Source: Nymphaea colorata (Eukaryota; Streptophyta; Magnoliopsida; Nymphaeales; Nymphaeaceae). From it: a stretch of 64,000 nt of DNA. Location: the NCBI RefSeq assembly GCF_008831285.2, contig NC_045140.1, positions 6,365,528 through 6,429,527 on the forward strand. Reading direction: 5' to 3'. The notes under the pieces are model-generated. The model saw nothing but the letters and a program-made list of their open reading frames with translations, did not search any database and was not told where the DNA came from. Shown one piece after another: positions 1 to 42,621 of the stretch (position 1 is the stretch's first letter; each line of letters starts with the position of its first letter). The translations under genes were made by a program, and so were the position numbers.

Positions 1-826
1 TTCTTTTAAATTTTCATATATGTGTATGTACGATGGTATGTACATGTATATGCATATCTTTTTCTATCTTTCTCTCTCTCTCTCTTTCTTTTTATGAGAG
101 TATTTCGTCTTTCAATTCCTTTTGACATTTTTCTCTCATGATCTTTTTATTTACCAATTTCATTAAGACCAAAAATCAGGTAATGACCCAATATTGGATT
201 CATGCTTGATGGTCTAGAACCCCAATCCATTTTCAAAACTTTTTCTTCTTATTTATGATAGTTATCAAAATAAAAATCTTAGATGTATATTATGGTATGA
301 ATGTTTCTAGATGAATGTTATGGTAGGAATGCGTTATTCTTTTTTAATTATATATGATCAATGCATTCATGTATTCACATTCACTTAATATCACTTATGA
401 TCACAAGCACATCTCCAACATAATTTAAGAAAGATGAGATGAAGCTCTAAGTAGGTAGTAACCGAATTAGAGCAAAACCTCAAAGCTACTTAAAGTTTTA
501 AGAGAATACTAAAGTGACTTCAAAATGATTTCTCAAACTATCCAAATGATATTTATAAAGATTTTTCGATTTTAGTTTTTCCCAAAATATTTCACATTTT
601 CAAGTAATTCTTCAAGAACCTTTTTAAAAGTTTGAAACATCAAACTTTCAATATTTTTCTCAAACACTACACCGCATATAGAATGAAAAGATGTTTAAGC
701 AAAAATAAAATGCATAATAATAGACATAGCCTTTGGAATGATTACCCTCAATAAAGACGCCAGGAATGGTCGATCCTCGTATCGACGGTCCCTTTCTCTC
801 TCATTTTCAAAACAAAACTCATTTTT
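1..826. other. AT-rich sequence without a recognisable gene
   Basis: This stretch is AT-rich with a short TC tract near 70-90. No open frame has plausible protein character and no RNA gene is visible. It lies downstream of the antisense Copia gag remnant that starts at 827. It may contain decayed parts of that element, but I see no integrase, reverse transcriptase or second LTR here. Confidence 0.5.
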
Positions 827-1860
827 CTAGAGCACTCCAAAAAACAATACCAAATTTTGGGGATGCGAACACGTGAACTCAAGAAACTTTTGAAATAGCT
901 GAGTATGGAATTGGTCAATAGTAGGGGACCCCGTGACGTTCACCTTCGGACTTATTAGTGCATTGGAAGAGCCAGACTTCTTACGAAAGCCGACGAGGAA
1001 ATAGCACTTTGCCTTGATGTGACTGAGTTTCCCGAAATGCTTGCATTTTAGTCGAAGTCTTTCATTCTCCTTGATTTGATTATTTTTATTTCCATCATTG
1101 CATTGAATTACAAGAATAAAAATATTTTTTTCATTTTGAATAATATTGACGTCTCTTTGTTTTTCTTCCTGAATGAAAAGAGAGTACCCCTTGGCTACGG
1201 TTGGAAGCAGATCCATTAGTAAGAGTTGACTTCTAACAGCTGCATAACTATCATTGAGTCCTATTAGAAATTGCATAAGTTGGTCTTGCTGACAAAGATC
1301 CGTAATAGCTTTCATGGACCCGCAAGAACAATCAGGAACATCAATATATAATAATGCTAGTCTGTCCCACAAGCCCTTCATCTTGGTGTAGTAAACTCCA
1401 ATGGATGATTGGTGTTGTCTGTAGCCTATGATTTGTTGTTATATTTGGTATATGTGAAGTCCATTCGTTTGGGTGAATTGGGCCTCAAGGTCCCTCCAAA
1501 CTTCTATTGCGGACTTGGCATGGATCACACTGACAGTCAAGTCTTTATGGATTGAGTTCAAGATCCATGACTGGAGGAGATTGTTACATCGCTCTTATGT
1601 GATTTGAGAGGTGTTGGGCTCTCAAGCTTGCAGATTGAACCATCCACAAAGCCAAACTTGCTTTTGGCACTAAAGGCCATTGTCATGGCCTTGCGCCACA
1701 TGGTGTAATTTTCTCCAGTTAAAGGATGAGATACAAAAGCAATACCTGGTCCATCCGAATGGTGGATGTAATATGGATTTGAGGAATTGAACTTGTCGGC
1801 TTCATTATGAGAAGCGTGTAATTCCTTTTTTGCTCCACCGCTTCCTTCTGACATTCTCAC
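827..1860 (-). pseudogene. Degenerate Copia gag remnant
   Basis: Read on the - strand, 1860-1558 encodes the start of a Ty1/Copia gag. It has the N-terminal signature SNPYYIHHSDGPG followed by LTGENYTMWRKAM. After a disrupted stretch, 1381-827 continues as the UBN2-like gag body (LCQQDQLMQFLIGLNDSY) and a nucleocapsid knuckle. The knuckle is degenerate: the segment CKHFGKLSHIKAKC has phenylalanine where the second cysteine should be. Frame breaks separate the two open pieces, and protease, integrase and reverse transcriptase are absent, so this is a dead, 3'-truncated copy. The primer-binding site and LTR lie immediately upstream (1875-2146), which confirms orientation and class. Confidence 0.85.
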
Positions 1861-1874
1861 TTTTGATTAAAAAA

Positions 1875-1886
1875 GCTCTGATACCA
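1875..1886 (-). other. Copia primer-binding site
   Basis: The - strand reads TGGTATCAGAGC, the complement of the initiator tRNA-Met 3' end used by most plant Copia elements. It directly abuts the inner end of the LTR (1887) and precedes the gag remnant. The same motif occurs in the young Copia at 19785. Confidence 0.9.
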
Positions 1887-2146
1887 TGATAAAGTTTACA
1901 ATGGCAGATGACAAAACAAAATAACATGGAGGAGAGAAAGAAAACTTTCACTTGTATATTGTTCTTTACATATCTATACTTTATACATATTTCTGATGGA
2001 TGTTACTCAATTTTGGATAAGTCTCTAAATAAGATAACAAAGATAATGTTGGAATTGGATCAGAAACTGTAGCTTTTTCTCTTAGATATGATCCAAAATC
2101 TGTTATGGAAAGCTTATTCATTATACTCAATTAAATCTTTCCAACA
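1887..2146 (-). repeat. Solo-side 5' LTR of the truncated Copia
   Basis: On the - strand this 260-bp segment begins TGTTGG at 2146 and ends in CA at 1887, next to the primer-binding site. These are the expected TG...CA borders of a Copia LTR. No second copy of it is recognisable in the window, so the 3' half of the element has been lost, and no target duplication can be verified. Confidence 0.8.
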
Positions 2147-3329
2147 GATACTGATGTGGATCAGATTTAGTTTAAATAAATATTCTATATCCAATGCTCT
2201 TACTGTTTGAAAGTCGGCTGGACCTAGTTCAAAATTCAGATTCAGATTTGAATATGAATGTGAAAATCAGATTCAGATTGCATTCATATTAGTGAAATCA
2301 TGGGCTTTTACATTTAGATTCATATAATGAACTTCATTTGCTTGTATTAGTTTCTAAATATGAATATCTGAAAAGGCAGTTATATTTAAAGGTATATCTG
2401 ATTCAAATTTGATCCGTTGATGTTTCTATTTATGGGTGGGTGCTTTTCAATCCACAACACTAGGCTTATAAACAGGTCTGTGGTTGGTGCTTTTCATGCT
2501 TGTGGAGAGATTTTGGTGGGAGAGATGACTGTATGTTGATCCACAAAAGAGATGGAGGATTATGGAAATTAAGAGTCAAAGCATAAGAATAATTTAGAAT
2601 TTTCTTAAGTGAGTGAAGGTTGTCTTTGGAAGTGAGGGAGAGTCAATTGTTAGGGGCACTTGTTATTTCATATTGTCAAAATGGGTGACTGCATGGCAGA
2701 GTTACCGCATGCCCACGGATTTGTGGTCAGATTGTTATTTCTACTTATCTTCATAGGAGGAAATTCACCTCGCTTGGTTATGATTTGTGGCCCATTAGCA
2801 ACTATGATTTATGAAGTAATGTCATCTTCTTGTTTTTTTCATTTTCCATACACGCTAATCAAAATGGGACTGGCAGGAACTAGGCTATATGTTAATGTAT
2901 TGTTGTTTGCAGCAGATTGGTTCGGCTCATTCACATTCCATTTTCTGTTCTTGCTTAGGGCACTCAAATTGTCATGGCTGAAATGTTGGAATTGCAGAAA
3001 ATTCTTTGGCAGAAGAAGTTTTCTGGACTTATTCTAGAAATTGGTGCAGGTCACCTGGACATGTTCTTTTTTTTCGATTATGATAACCGTTATTACCGTA
3101 TAGTAGTAGATCATAAGGGACAGTGATTTGGTTTGATTTTGAAGGTTTGCTTTTCGTTATTGGTTTGTTTCCTCCCGAATGCTTCTAGTTTTCAAGTTCT
3201 GTTCTTGTATCTTTTGTAGCATTTAACGTTTTGGGTCTAGTGGTGTTTCTGAAGAATGGAGGGTGGTAAGAGATCAGTGAATAAGGTTTGTAAAAATTGA
3301 AGCGTTGAATCCTCTCTCTCTCTCTCTCG

Positions 3330-3680
3330 TTGACTTGAATTCGACTCATTTGTAAACGAGTTGAGTTTGAGTTGTAAGAACTCGACTTGTTTAAACTTGA
3401 CTCAGTTCGGCTCGACTACATAATAAATGTTGAATTATAATGGGAAAAATAGTTAAACGAATAGCAACTAAATGAGTTAATTGAGTTAAACGAGTTAAAT
3501 GAGACATGCTTAACAGAAACAAGTAAAAAACTCGATGTTGTATTGTCGAGTCGAGCTCGAGCTTGTTTTTTCGAGCTTGACTCAAGTTCCAATAAAGTAA
3601 GAGTTCGAGTTTTTTGAATTGAGTCGACCTCGAGCTGGCCAAACTTGAGCTCAACTCGGCTCGTGTGCAACCCTAGAACA
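3330..3680. repeat. GAGCTCGAGC-rich dispersed repeat
   Basis: The stretch is dense in overlapping GACTC, GAGCTC and CTCGAGC words. It ends with a CACACGAGCCGAGTTGAGCTC-like block when read on the - strand. A related inverted copy occurs in intron 3 of the AAE-type gene (about 13565-13740), sharing the order CTAGGG, GCACGA, GAGTCAAGCTCGAGC, GGCCAACTC. Weaker relatives lie in AP4E intron 9. Short open frames across it are by-products of the repeat and not genes. Confidence 0.6.
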
Positions 3681-4585
3681 AGAATGCAGCCTGCAAATCA
3701 AGAGAGTGAGGGCGAGTTTCGACCAATCGAGGGAGAGGGTCCATAGTCATAGTAAAGATTTAGTTATTTTAGCTCAGTGACTATTCCAAGCTTAAACATG
3801 TCTCATTCCCATTTCATTGCTTTTAGGTTGTTCCAGTCCGAACTATTTCGTGGTGCATGTTCAGGACCGGACACCCACACATACGATCGAGGAAATGAGC
3901 ATGGGCATTTTGGTCATTTTGAAAATTATTACCCTTGGGTCTCCCTTTAACCTCAATGTCATTTTGATCATTGTAAGCACCAAACCCCAACTTGCATGCC
4001 AAATGCCCAATATATAATGTTCTCCAGAATTATTTACGCCTCTAATTTGAATCACAACCATTTTGTAGTATGGCGGCTAACAAGGTGAGGGGAGAATATT
4101 CATCTAGGAATCAGTTTCTTATCTTTAATTAATATTTCACTCTTCCTACTTTGTTGGTAGAAAAAAGTCACATGCTTACTGACAACGATCATATGAGCTC
4201 AATAACTTCCAATTATAATATGGAACTATCATACGAGGTCAATAACTTCCAATTATAATATGAACTAGGGTTGATATTGCTCCTCATCTAACATTGTTTG
4301 TATATAGATTGGTAGAGGTAAAGATCTAAGGTGGCTTAAACATCATGCTTACTTGCAAGTCATTTTTGTAAAAAAAAAATTGAATTTTATATTATTAAAA
4401 ACTTAATATAAGAACCATTCATTTTCTATTAATAAAAAACATTATTTAAGTAAGAAACGAGCAGCTTAATATCTGTTTCTCACCAAATCACTCTTAACAC
4501 TATCCATAAAGTCATATTGTCAAAAAAAATATTTTAATAATTAATTTAATGAGTATGGGTTTTGTCTCTTTGGTTTTTTACCACC

Positions 4586-4609
4586 TATATATATATATAT
4601 ATGTATATA

Positions 4610-4652
<43 letters not shown>

Positions 4653-4653
4653 T
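4586..4653. repeat. Compound (AT)n(GA)n microsatellite
   Basis: An AT run is followed by a GA run of about 40 bases and then by TGAATGGTGACTTTGGTTAT. The same composite (AT, GA, GT, then TGAATGATGACTTTGG) is found inverted at 8336-8471, so the microsatellite appears to belong to a dispersed repeat. Confidence 0.85.
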
Positions 4654-4797
4654 GAATGGTGACTTTGGTTATCCCAACTTATTCATGAAAGGATTGTTTG
4701 ATCCATTGTCATAGACAATTAATGAAAACTATAAAAAAAAATGTGTGAACTAATGTTAGATGATGAAAATGTTTATTTTTGTTTTCTTAATCATCTC

Positions 4798-4930
4798 TCA
4801 TGATAGATTAGACCGCCTTATGAATGAGTGAGGTGATCTGTTCAATTTTCTTATATCTATTGAATGATGACTTTGGTTTTTTAAAATCACCCAGTCATCT
4901 AATCGGGGCGGTCCGATCTACCATAATGGA
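4798..4930. repeat. Short fold-back (inverted-repeat) element
   Basis: Imperfect inverted arms lie at 4798-4817 and 4907-4930, with 16 of 20 positions matching and AGACCGCC at the inner end of the left arm. They enclose about 90 bp that include the recurrent TGAATGATGACTTTGGTT motif. It resembles a small non-autonomous element or a decayed MITE. No clear target duplication was found. Confidence 0.45.
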
Positions 4931-5076
4931 TAGTAAAGAAAAAAAACAATTAAAAATGATGATGAGGTGTTAGTTTACATTTTTTGCATTGTTTCTCTCT
5001 TATTCATTCATTTGCTGAAGATAAACAACTTTAGGAAATGGTTCAGTGATTTTGAAAAGTGAAACTCACAATTCAC

Positions 5077-5090
<14 letters not shown>

Positions 5091-5133
<43 letters not shown>
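5091..5133. repeat. (AT)n microsatellite
   Basis: An uninterrupted TA dinucleotide run of about 43 bases, preceded by CACAATTCACTCAC, which is related to the flank of the other AT tracts in this region. Confidence 0.9.
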
Positions 5134-5135
<2 letters not shown>

Positions 5136-8096
5136 TTTTAAATGAGAGGGCATGTTCTTCACAGCAAGCCCCGTTGTAGTATGTGTCTCCCTCCCTAGAT
5201 CGGACAGTCTTGATAGCATGGGAAAAGAAACACAAAAAGGAGTCGGATGAAGCTTGTGATGAGACCTCAGGCGCTGCCGCTCTCTCTACTTATTTTTAAG
5301 TTTTTAACATAAAAAAATAAGTAAACCGAATAGTCAAATTCAGACTCTTATGAATATACAAACCTCACCCTCTTTAAAGAATGCAACGTGAAAACTTACT
5401 CCAATAAATACTCAGCTTGTGTTTTTTTTCCCAGATATTCGATGATGGAACCACAAATAAATTCATGGCCACCTAATATTAATACAGAGTTGACATTGGA
5501 CGGGTCCCTTTTCCTTTCTTTTTCCCAAATTCATCGCCATCGGACAATCGACAAATCTGTCTCTGCCGCTGTTGCGTGCAAGTCATCACTTTTATTATCA
5601 TTTCATCGTTTAGGCAGGAGAGCGCCAAACTTCGGCAACTTCAAATTGACTTTCATGAACCAAGTTGAAATGCTTAAGCAAAATCGGAAGGAGAAACAAC
5701 ACAATGATGCTCATATGTCATTAAAGAAAGATCTAATTGAAAACGAAAAGGAAAAACAAGATGGAGAATCATTTAACTCCTCTTCCCCGAATACCGCTTA
5801 AATTTTTCATCTTGTGCTTTTTAAAAAACAATTCTTTTCAAAACAAAAGGTGCTGGTTTTAAGAATGAGTGATTGCCCTTTTCTCATTCCTTATCGCACA
5901 ACCAGAGAGCAGACAACTAATGTGTTCTACTTCTTCAACAGTATATATGTTCGGTCCACGAACCCTGGACGCTGAAGTTGTCCTTGAAGTGATCTCCTAG
6001 TTTTTATAGGGCCGAGACAATGGGGTCGATCCATGTATTTTCCTTTTTTTGCTACATTTTGCTCAAATGGTTCTCTCAAGTCCCTTGGAATCGCGCCTAG
6101 GCCATGGCTCTACCCTCGCCAATGAAAAAAAAAATTACATTGAAAAAAATAAAATTTTGAATTCAGTTGGCTCTACCCGGATTCAGAGGTTGGATTGTCG
6201 GCCTGCCCTTGAAGAAAATCCTGGCTCCACTCCTGAAGAGGTAGCTAATAAGGTAAAACCAAAGCATGTCAATTTTTGGTTCAAAACTAGCTCAAGTCTC
6301 TCTTTGGTTTGTAGGAAAATATGGGACCAAAATATGTCTAAAGAGACAATGTGGGGAGATTGATTTCTGTCGTAGAAAACCATGCTCCCACATTATAACT
6401 CAATGAGCATCCAATTTTTGTTGTTTTGCAGGGATATATTTTTACTTCATACCATTTTTTTGACCCTTTATAGGGAAGGGGTCTTCCATTTAGCCAATGG
6501 GAACATTTTGATAAATTCAAGATCATAACATGTTATTGGCTATAACATAGCTCCTTCGAGAACTACAGATGATGTCATTGGGACACAAATTTTTTAAATA
6601 TTTCCCAAAACCCTCTTTCTATTGGTTGGATTTTTCTTTCAAGAATTTTGCTAGTCTGATTTGTCGAGGGATTTGAAAGGTAACAAATGCCCGATTTGAC
6701 ATCCGCAAATGAGCTGAGGGGGACTCTCAGGCTGTCGGGCTGTCGGAGCAGTCTTAATATACACACATGCACACAAAACTGACGAACATGTTGATGTTTT
6801 CTTTTTTAACCCCAAAAACGTAAAAAATTTAAAACCATCATTTCTGCCCAAAAAAAGGGGCTTACGGGCGTTTAACTAAGATTACATGTAGGCAAACGCA
6901 CCCTCAAAGTTTTTACGTGATTTTCTTTCTAATTATAGGCATTTCACTGCTAGTCGCTTTCTCATTATTTTTATTTGGATTCATATGGTGTTTCTATTTT
7001 CATTCTTGAAATTTGAGTTATAAGTTTTAATATTTAGTAAATAAAAATGTCTAATATTGTAAATTTCCTATCCATAAAAAAAACTAGTTAGTACATTAAC
7101 TAACATGTTGAGTTCTATTGGCATGGTTTGTTTCCTTCCTTACATGAGAGGGGCAGGCTTAGCGGTCGTGTCCTTAGTCACCTAAGCCCGTTAAGCAAAA
7201 GCAGGCACTTGATTTTTCGTGGTCGAGACTTTAGTAGTGCCAAGTAATGCATGCTTCAAGCTTTTCTTGTTCCGTGCAAGCATCATTTTGGCTTATTACT
7301 GCCAAAAGAACAGGTGGGACTTCAAGCTGTTTTGTTTCATATCTATTTATTTTAAATTTTTTTTCTTTGAAAGCTAAAGCTATTTGTTGGTTATATCTAT
7401 AGAAATTTGAAATCAACCGGCTACTTCTGTGGCTATATTGTTATTTTAATATTTTGTGTCCGTAAAAACTCTCATAAAAGTGCATTTCATCGTTAAAACC
7501 CATGGTCAAGCAACTAGTCGCTGTTAATGTCTATTTTGCAACGGTTTTAACAACACAAAATAAAAAACAACTAACACAAAGATAGCCTACTGATTATATA
7601 TATATATATATTGAATGGTGACTCTAGTTTTTTTTTTGATGAATGCATTTTATTCCGTTAGTATAGTCTACTTCGGAATATTTATAGCATATCTTTTATA
7701 TGAGTCTGTCTATTCAGATCGACAAAATTTGTACTTAATCAATTCATTTGTTAAAATAGATTCTAAAATGAGAATTCGTTTAAAACAAATAATAAATGTC
7801 ATATACAACTGGTCATACAATCGCGGCTACATAGATGATTAAATCAAAAGCTCTGCCCTACATCTCTATCTATCTAAGGGATGGAGGGGTTGGTGTCCCT
7901 TGCAGTCAAGAATTGGGGCCTCACAATCACTAGCCAATATAATAATGCTTTTCTCTCATGCCTTTCTTCGTTCATGGTTCGAGAACTAAATCAGAATCAT
8001 TCTCAACGAATCCATAAGAAGTGATCCAATTTTGTTCATCGGGTCCCCAAAGTTCTTGAGCGATCGATCTAGCAGAACAACTCAAAAGATAAAATT

Positions 8097-8264
8097 AGAG
8101 TCACCTCACTATCTAATTTATAAGGTTCAATCCAACAGTTATGAGAAAAAGGTGATGACAGTTTTGTCATCTAATATTAGTTTATATATTTTTTCTTTTT
8201 GTTTTTATCTCAATCATCTATATGCTTTAGATAGACGGTCTTAATTAGATAGTTGGGTGACTCT
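8097..8264. repeat. Fold-back MITE-like element
   Basis: The left arm AGAGTCACCTCACTATCTAA at 8097 matches the reverse complement of the right arm ending at 8264, 21 of 23 positions. The 168-bp unit is AT-rich, has no coding capacity and looks like a miniature inverted-repeat element. Related words (GACTCTA, AGATGGCTAGG) recur just downstream near 8325-8345. No convincing target duplication is visible. Confidence 0.5.
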
Positions 8265-8360
8265 ACATAACTAAAATCATGGTTCAGTTACTATATATGT
8301 GTTTCAAATAAACGAGTTTGTTTAGATGGCTAGGAGACTCTAGATAACCAAAGTCATCAT

Positions 8361-8471
8361 TCACACACATACACATAACACACACACATTTTTTTTTCTT
8401 TCTCTCTCTCTTTCTATATATATATATATGTGTATATATATATATATATGTGTATATATATATATATATAA
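8361..8471. repeat. Compound (CA)n(TC)n(AT)n microsatellite
   Basis: CA, T, TC and AT runs follow each other, with two embedded ATGTGTATAT interruptions. It is the inverted counterpart of the composite at 4586-4653. Confidence 0.85.
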
Positions 8472-9133
8472 AAAAGAGTAACATTTACTATGTATGAATA
8501 TTCACTTATTTCACCGTGAATTTAGATTAGTATATGAATAAATAAAAACTATATCGTATCAAAATCCGATCCTGTTTTTTATTTCACATCTGACTCAAGA
8601 CTTTTAAACACAACAACAAATCCAAACCTTCATTATAAATTTATAATATGTTAAAAATGAATAGATAGAGAAACTATGATATTTTATTCGAAACTAACTC
8701 CAAATCTAGATTCATATTTGACCACATATAAACTTAAATAAAAAAATCCAATTCCAAACTCAATGGAATGCCATTTCTTAAATCTGAATATGATTCCATT
8801 ACTTATTGGGGTGCTAAAGTCTTGTTCATGTCCAACATTTTGTAAGCATTTCAGTCGGATATCCAATCTCACTTGGATCAATTGGGATCAATGCAGTATG
8901 TACTTCGTTTTTCAATTTATTCTTAAATAAGAATAGTGATGCTATCACCGAAAAACAAGGCATGTATTAAAAAAAATGACGACAAAAAAGCGGCTCCATA
9001 GTTAAAAACTTATCGTGTTCATTCTGCTTTAATTGTGTTTATAGTTAGGATATGATTGCGTATTGAATGATGCCACCCACCGCCGGTGACTGCCTCTCAC
9101 TCGCCCACAAATGGAGGCCACCGTACTCTGCTT

Positions 9134-9140
9134 TATAAAT
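9134..9140 (+). promoter_or_regulatory. TATA box candidate of the AAE-type gene
   Basis: TATAAAT lies in a GC-richer upstream area and is followed by a pyrimidine-rich CTCTCTCC leader, typical of plant core promoters. It lies 122-128 bp upstream of the preferred start codon at 9262. An in-frame ATG at 9139 overlaps this motif, which argues against that ATG being translated. Confidence 0.5.
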
Positions 9141-9261
9141 GTCCCTCTCCTTCCCATGCCCTCTCTCTCCTTCCTTCTTCCCGCGTACTCTGTGGCGCTT
9201 TCTCTCTCCTCAATTTTGTCCGAGCCTCAAGATATTCGGATCTCAGGCCCGATCGGCGGAG

Positions 9262-39599
<30,338 letters not shown>

Positions 39600-39825
39600 T
39601 GTACGCTTAGCCTGACACAGGAAGTCTTAGGTTAAGTTGACATTAGATCGGCAGATTCAAGCCAATAAGCTATATAATGCGTCAGCTGGGTAATTCCCAA
39701 CTTCTTGCCTGTAAATGTATTCCTCCACCTGTCTCACCCATTGCCCAATCTCTTGAAGCCACTTCAGGGGTGATGCCCTTTGTTCTTTGTTAAGGACTAT
39801 ATGTATTCTTCTAATTTGCTTTCTT

Positions 39826-39831
39826 AATAAA
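39826..39831 (+). terminator. Candidate polyadenylation signal of the AAE-type gene
   Basis: A canonical AATAAA lies 227 bp after the stop codon, in a T-rich context (CTAATTTGCTTTCTTAATAAA). Plant signals are degenerate, so other sites are possible. Confidence 0.4.
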
Positions 39832-42567
39832 TGTATCCTTCCCTTGCAAAAGAATTTTATCGGAGCACTTCTGTTTTTTGGTTTTAATGACGATGTGCAT
39901 GAACGTACTGTCCATTGAAGCAGGAGATCAGTTTCTACCTGTAAAGCAGATGGTGCTAATAGTTTTGGGTACCATGAAATCACAACGGAGTACCAATGCT
40001 CAGGTTCATGTGTAAGGTCTGTATTTCTTGTAATCAAATCCCAAAGTTCATAACTTTATATCTAGATAATTGAATGAAGATTCTTGCATATCTTTATTTC
40101 CTCTTATGTCTAGGATTAGCCCACTCAACAAGATCGTTTTCTTTTCAGGAAAACCCTGGAGGCCTGGATGTGGGCGCTAACGCGCAGTTTTACACCGACT
40201 GCATCCTCGTGCTTTTACAAATTCTGGTGGTGCCTTGCAATTTTGATGATTCATCTGGTATTAAAACTTTGAAACGTGACAAACGTCTCAGTTCTCCCTT
40301 GTTTTTCCAGTAGCCCCCAGTTCGAGCTTGAGGAGTGAGGAGTTACTAAAACCAGATCCTGGATTTAAACTTCATTGTGACTCCCACTTGTAGACGGGGT
40401 TGTGTTTTGCTTGCCTAGTTCGGGTTGTTGAGGTCCATGGAGTTTTACTCTATGGGAAGGTGACCATGTGCTTGGATTCGCCCTAAACCATGAATTCATT
40501 GTTAAAAGCGTTTTCATGCCTACCGTATTTTTTAGATTTATATTAACAATTGGAGGTTTGATCGAAGAAGGTTAAAATCTTGATACTGGAAGTACATGCT
40601 AGCATAATTGGGTATTTGCCTAACCTCAGCCTGCCTATCAGACAAACAACCTGGTAAACCTTACGAGGGAGGCCATGGTTGAAGCTTTCTTCCTCTTGAA
40701 ACAGCAAAAGAGTTGCAGCATTGAAAACGGCGGAATTTCACGAAGACAGACCGTCGTTGGGTTTAGAAGAAGGTTGGACTCTAAAATGAGAATTCTTCAA
40801 CAATAATTCGTATGTCGATTTCATTATACGTGGGTCCGTAGTTCTTTGTATTTTTTTTTTTTTTGGGTTCCTCTTGCCACGTTGTATGCATGTTCTGCAC
40901 CATTGTTTGTCTTGAACCCAATCCTGTTGTGTTTTCCTTATTTATGAATGGAAAAGGATGAGCACTTTCCTTTCATTTGATTGTATTTCTCTATAAAAGT
41001 GGGGTGTTTCAGAGGTCCATTCTGGTTGTCAAGATGAGACAGTGAGGAAGCAATCCTTGACAGAGATGCAAATGGGGTCAGATCCGTCACCAGTGCGATT
41101 CTTGTCTTTTACTCCTTGAATCAATTTTCGCACAGTTTTCAATTTATTCAGCCATTGGACGGATCATTTGCATCCACGGTCCTAATTTCAAACTGTGCAT
41201 GAAATTGTAACTTTCACAGTTTGTCCTATAAGCTAAGTAATTGTTAATTGGTACTTTCACAGTTTCTCCTACGAGCTTGCAAGAAATTGTTAGTTTACCA
41301 GGATATTATGGAAGGTGTTGTTCTGCCACTGCCCCAAAGAGAGTCCAGGGAACTTGTTCCTGAAAAGGAAAAGCAAGAGCTTTAGATTGATGACGGAGAG
41401 ACAATTAGATTAGTGGAATGTGCACTCAAGAAAACTTCACTTCCTGATGCTCAAAGGGCAATTTCCCTTATTTTCGTTGACTGAAAGGTAAGCATATTAT
41501 GACAGGCTAAACCAAAGACGATTAGGTCTCTCGCCTTGAAAGTGGTTGTCCTCTGAGTGGAACATGATTGCGATGAACCAGAAGACGCATACGTCGATGA
41601 CATCAAGTCTGGCCGGTTCTATCTCACCGACCTAAAGACCGAGGAGATAGAACGGTTCCTATACAACCATGCTTTGTTAATCGTCTTTATATCAGTTTTT
41701 CAAATTAGCTGATTCTGGCTGTCTTAGTTTCAATTTAAGAATGCTGCGCTTTTTTTCTTCTTCTTTTTTAATTTTGAACGATGCTATATGCTCCTACTAA
41801 TTGAAGTTCGGACAGTTGAAACGTCGTCTTTGTTATGTACCAAAGAAGGAAAAAACAAAACTATATGTTGCTTAGGGCCAGTAAAAAGTAAGAACAACTA
41901 AAAACAACTTAATCTCTGTTATGCCATCAATTTCAATGGGTCAGTAATATCCAATCAAGGGCCCAAAACTTGACCTATTTAATCAGATTCAACAAAAAAA
42001 TAGGATTATCACATCCAGATCTAGAAGACAGTTCTGGGACAAATCCTAGAACAAGTATAAGATGCAACAGGAATCTGAATTAGCTGCATATAAAAGTCGC
42101 TCAGATACTTGGAATCCGGATTAAAGAAAGCAAAAAAAGTCCACATCTGCATCTGAAAGAGACTCGACTAGGAGAGATCCGATCAAGCCAGTGCTGGCAG
42201 ACTGGGTCCGAGCCAAAGTCCAACTGTTTAATTACTCATTGCTGCATAATTTTTCTTTTTACAACAATATTTGGAATCTCATGGCTGTGACTTCTTCTAG
42301 CATGTCAAAACTATTGAAGACAACCTGCGTAGGCCTGAGGAATTTTACAACTGTTTCAAAGAAGACTCAAGTTTGAGTTTTTCTTAAAATCATTTTACTT
42401 TTCAAAAGGGTTTTCTTTCAAAATAAAGAGACGCATGACTTTTCTCCATAAAGGTGTGGCACTATTTCTCCTTTTATTTCAAGAATATATATATACATAT
42501 ATATACACACTCGTTTGCAAAAGAGATGGAAAAAAATGTCCAGGTTGTCCCAATAAAGAGTTGAATA

Positions 42568-42580
42568 TGTGTGTGTGTGT

Positions 42581-42616
<36 letters not shown>

Positions 42617-42621
42617 GAGAG
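42568..42621. repeat. Compound (GT)n(GA)n microsatellite
   Basis: A short GT run passes into a GA run of about 38 bases. It has the same GT-then-GA architecture as 48060-48114. Confidence 0.9.

Larger units (their letters stand above)
2147..9133. other. Gene-poor intergenic region rich in small repeats
   Basis: About 7 kb between the Copia remnant and the AAE-type gene. No open frame here has convincing coding character. The region contains a CTCGAG-rich dispersed repeat (3330-3680), compound AT/GA microsatellites (4586-4653, 5091-5133, 8361-8471) and short fold-back elements (4798-4930, 8097-8264). A motif TGAATGRTGACTTTGGTTAT recurs beside AT or GA tracts, at about 4654 and, inverted, at about 8345. 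Related shorter versions lie near 4861 and 7613. Confidence 0.6.

Noticed and set aside
2660-3037. 125-codon hydrophobic frame on the + strand
   Set aside because: It has no recognisable family, a T-rich composition that creates Phe/Leu runs, and no splice or promoter context. It is probably chance.
5388-5801. 137-codon frame on the + strand
   Set aside because: It starts at a non-ATG codon, has an irregular composition and matches no known family. It is not supported as a gene.
8284-8484. Tyr/Ile/Thr-repeat open frame, and similar frames over AT tracts (10695-10898)
   Set aside because: These are direct translations of AT/TG microsatellites and not genes.
39657-40037. 126-codon frame on the - strand downstream of the AAE stop codon
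   Set aside because: It overlaps the 3' UTR of the AAE-type gene in antisense, has no recognisable domain, and is best explained as chance.
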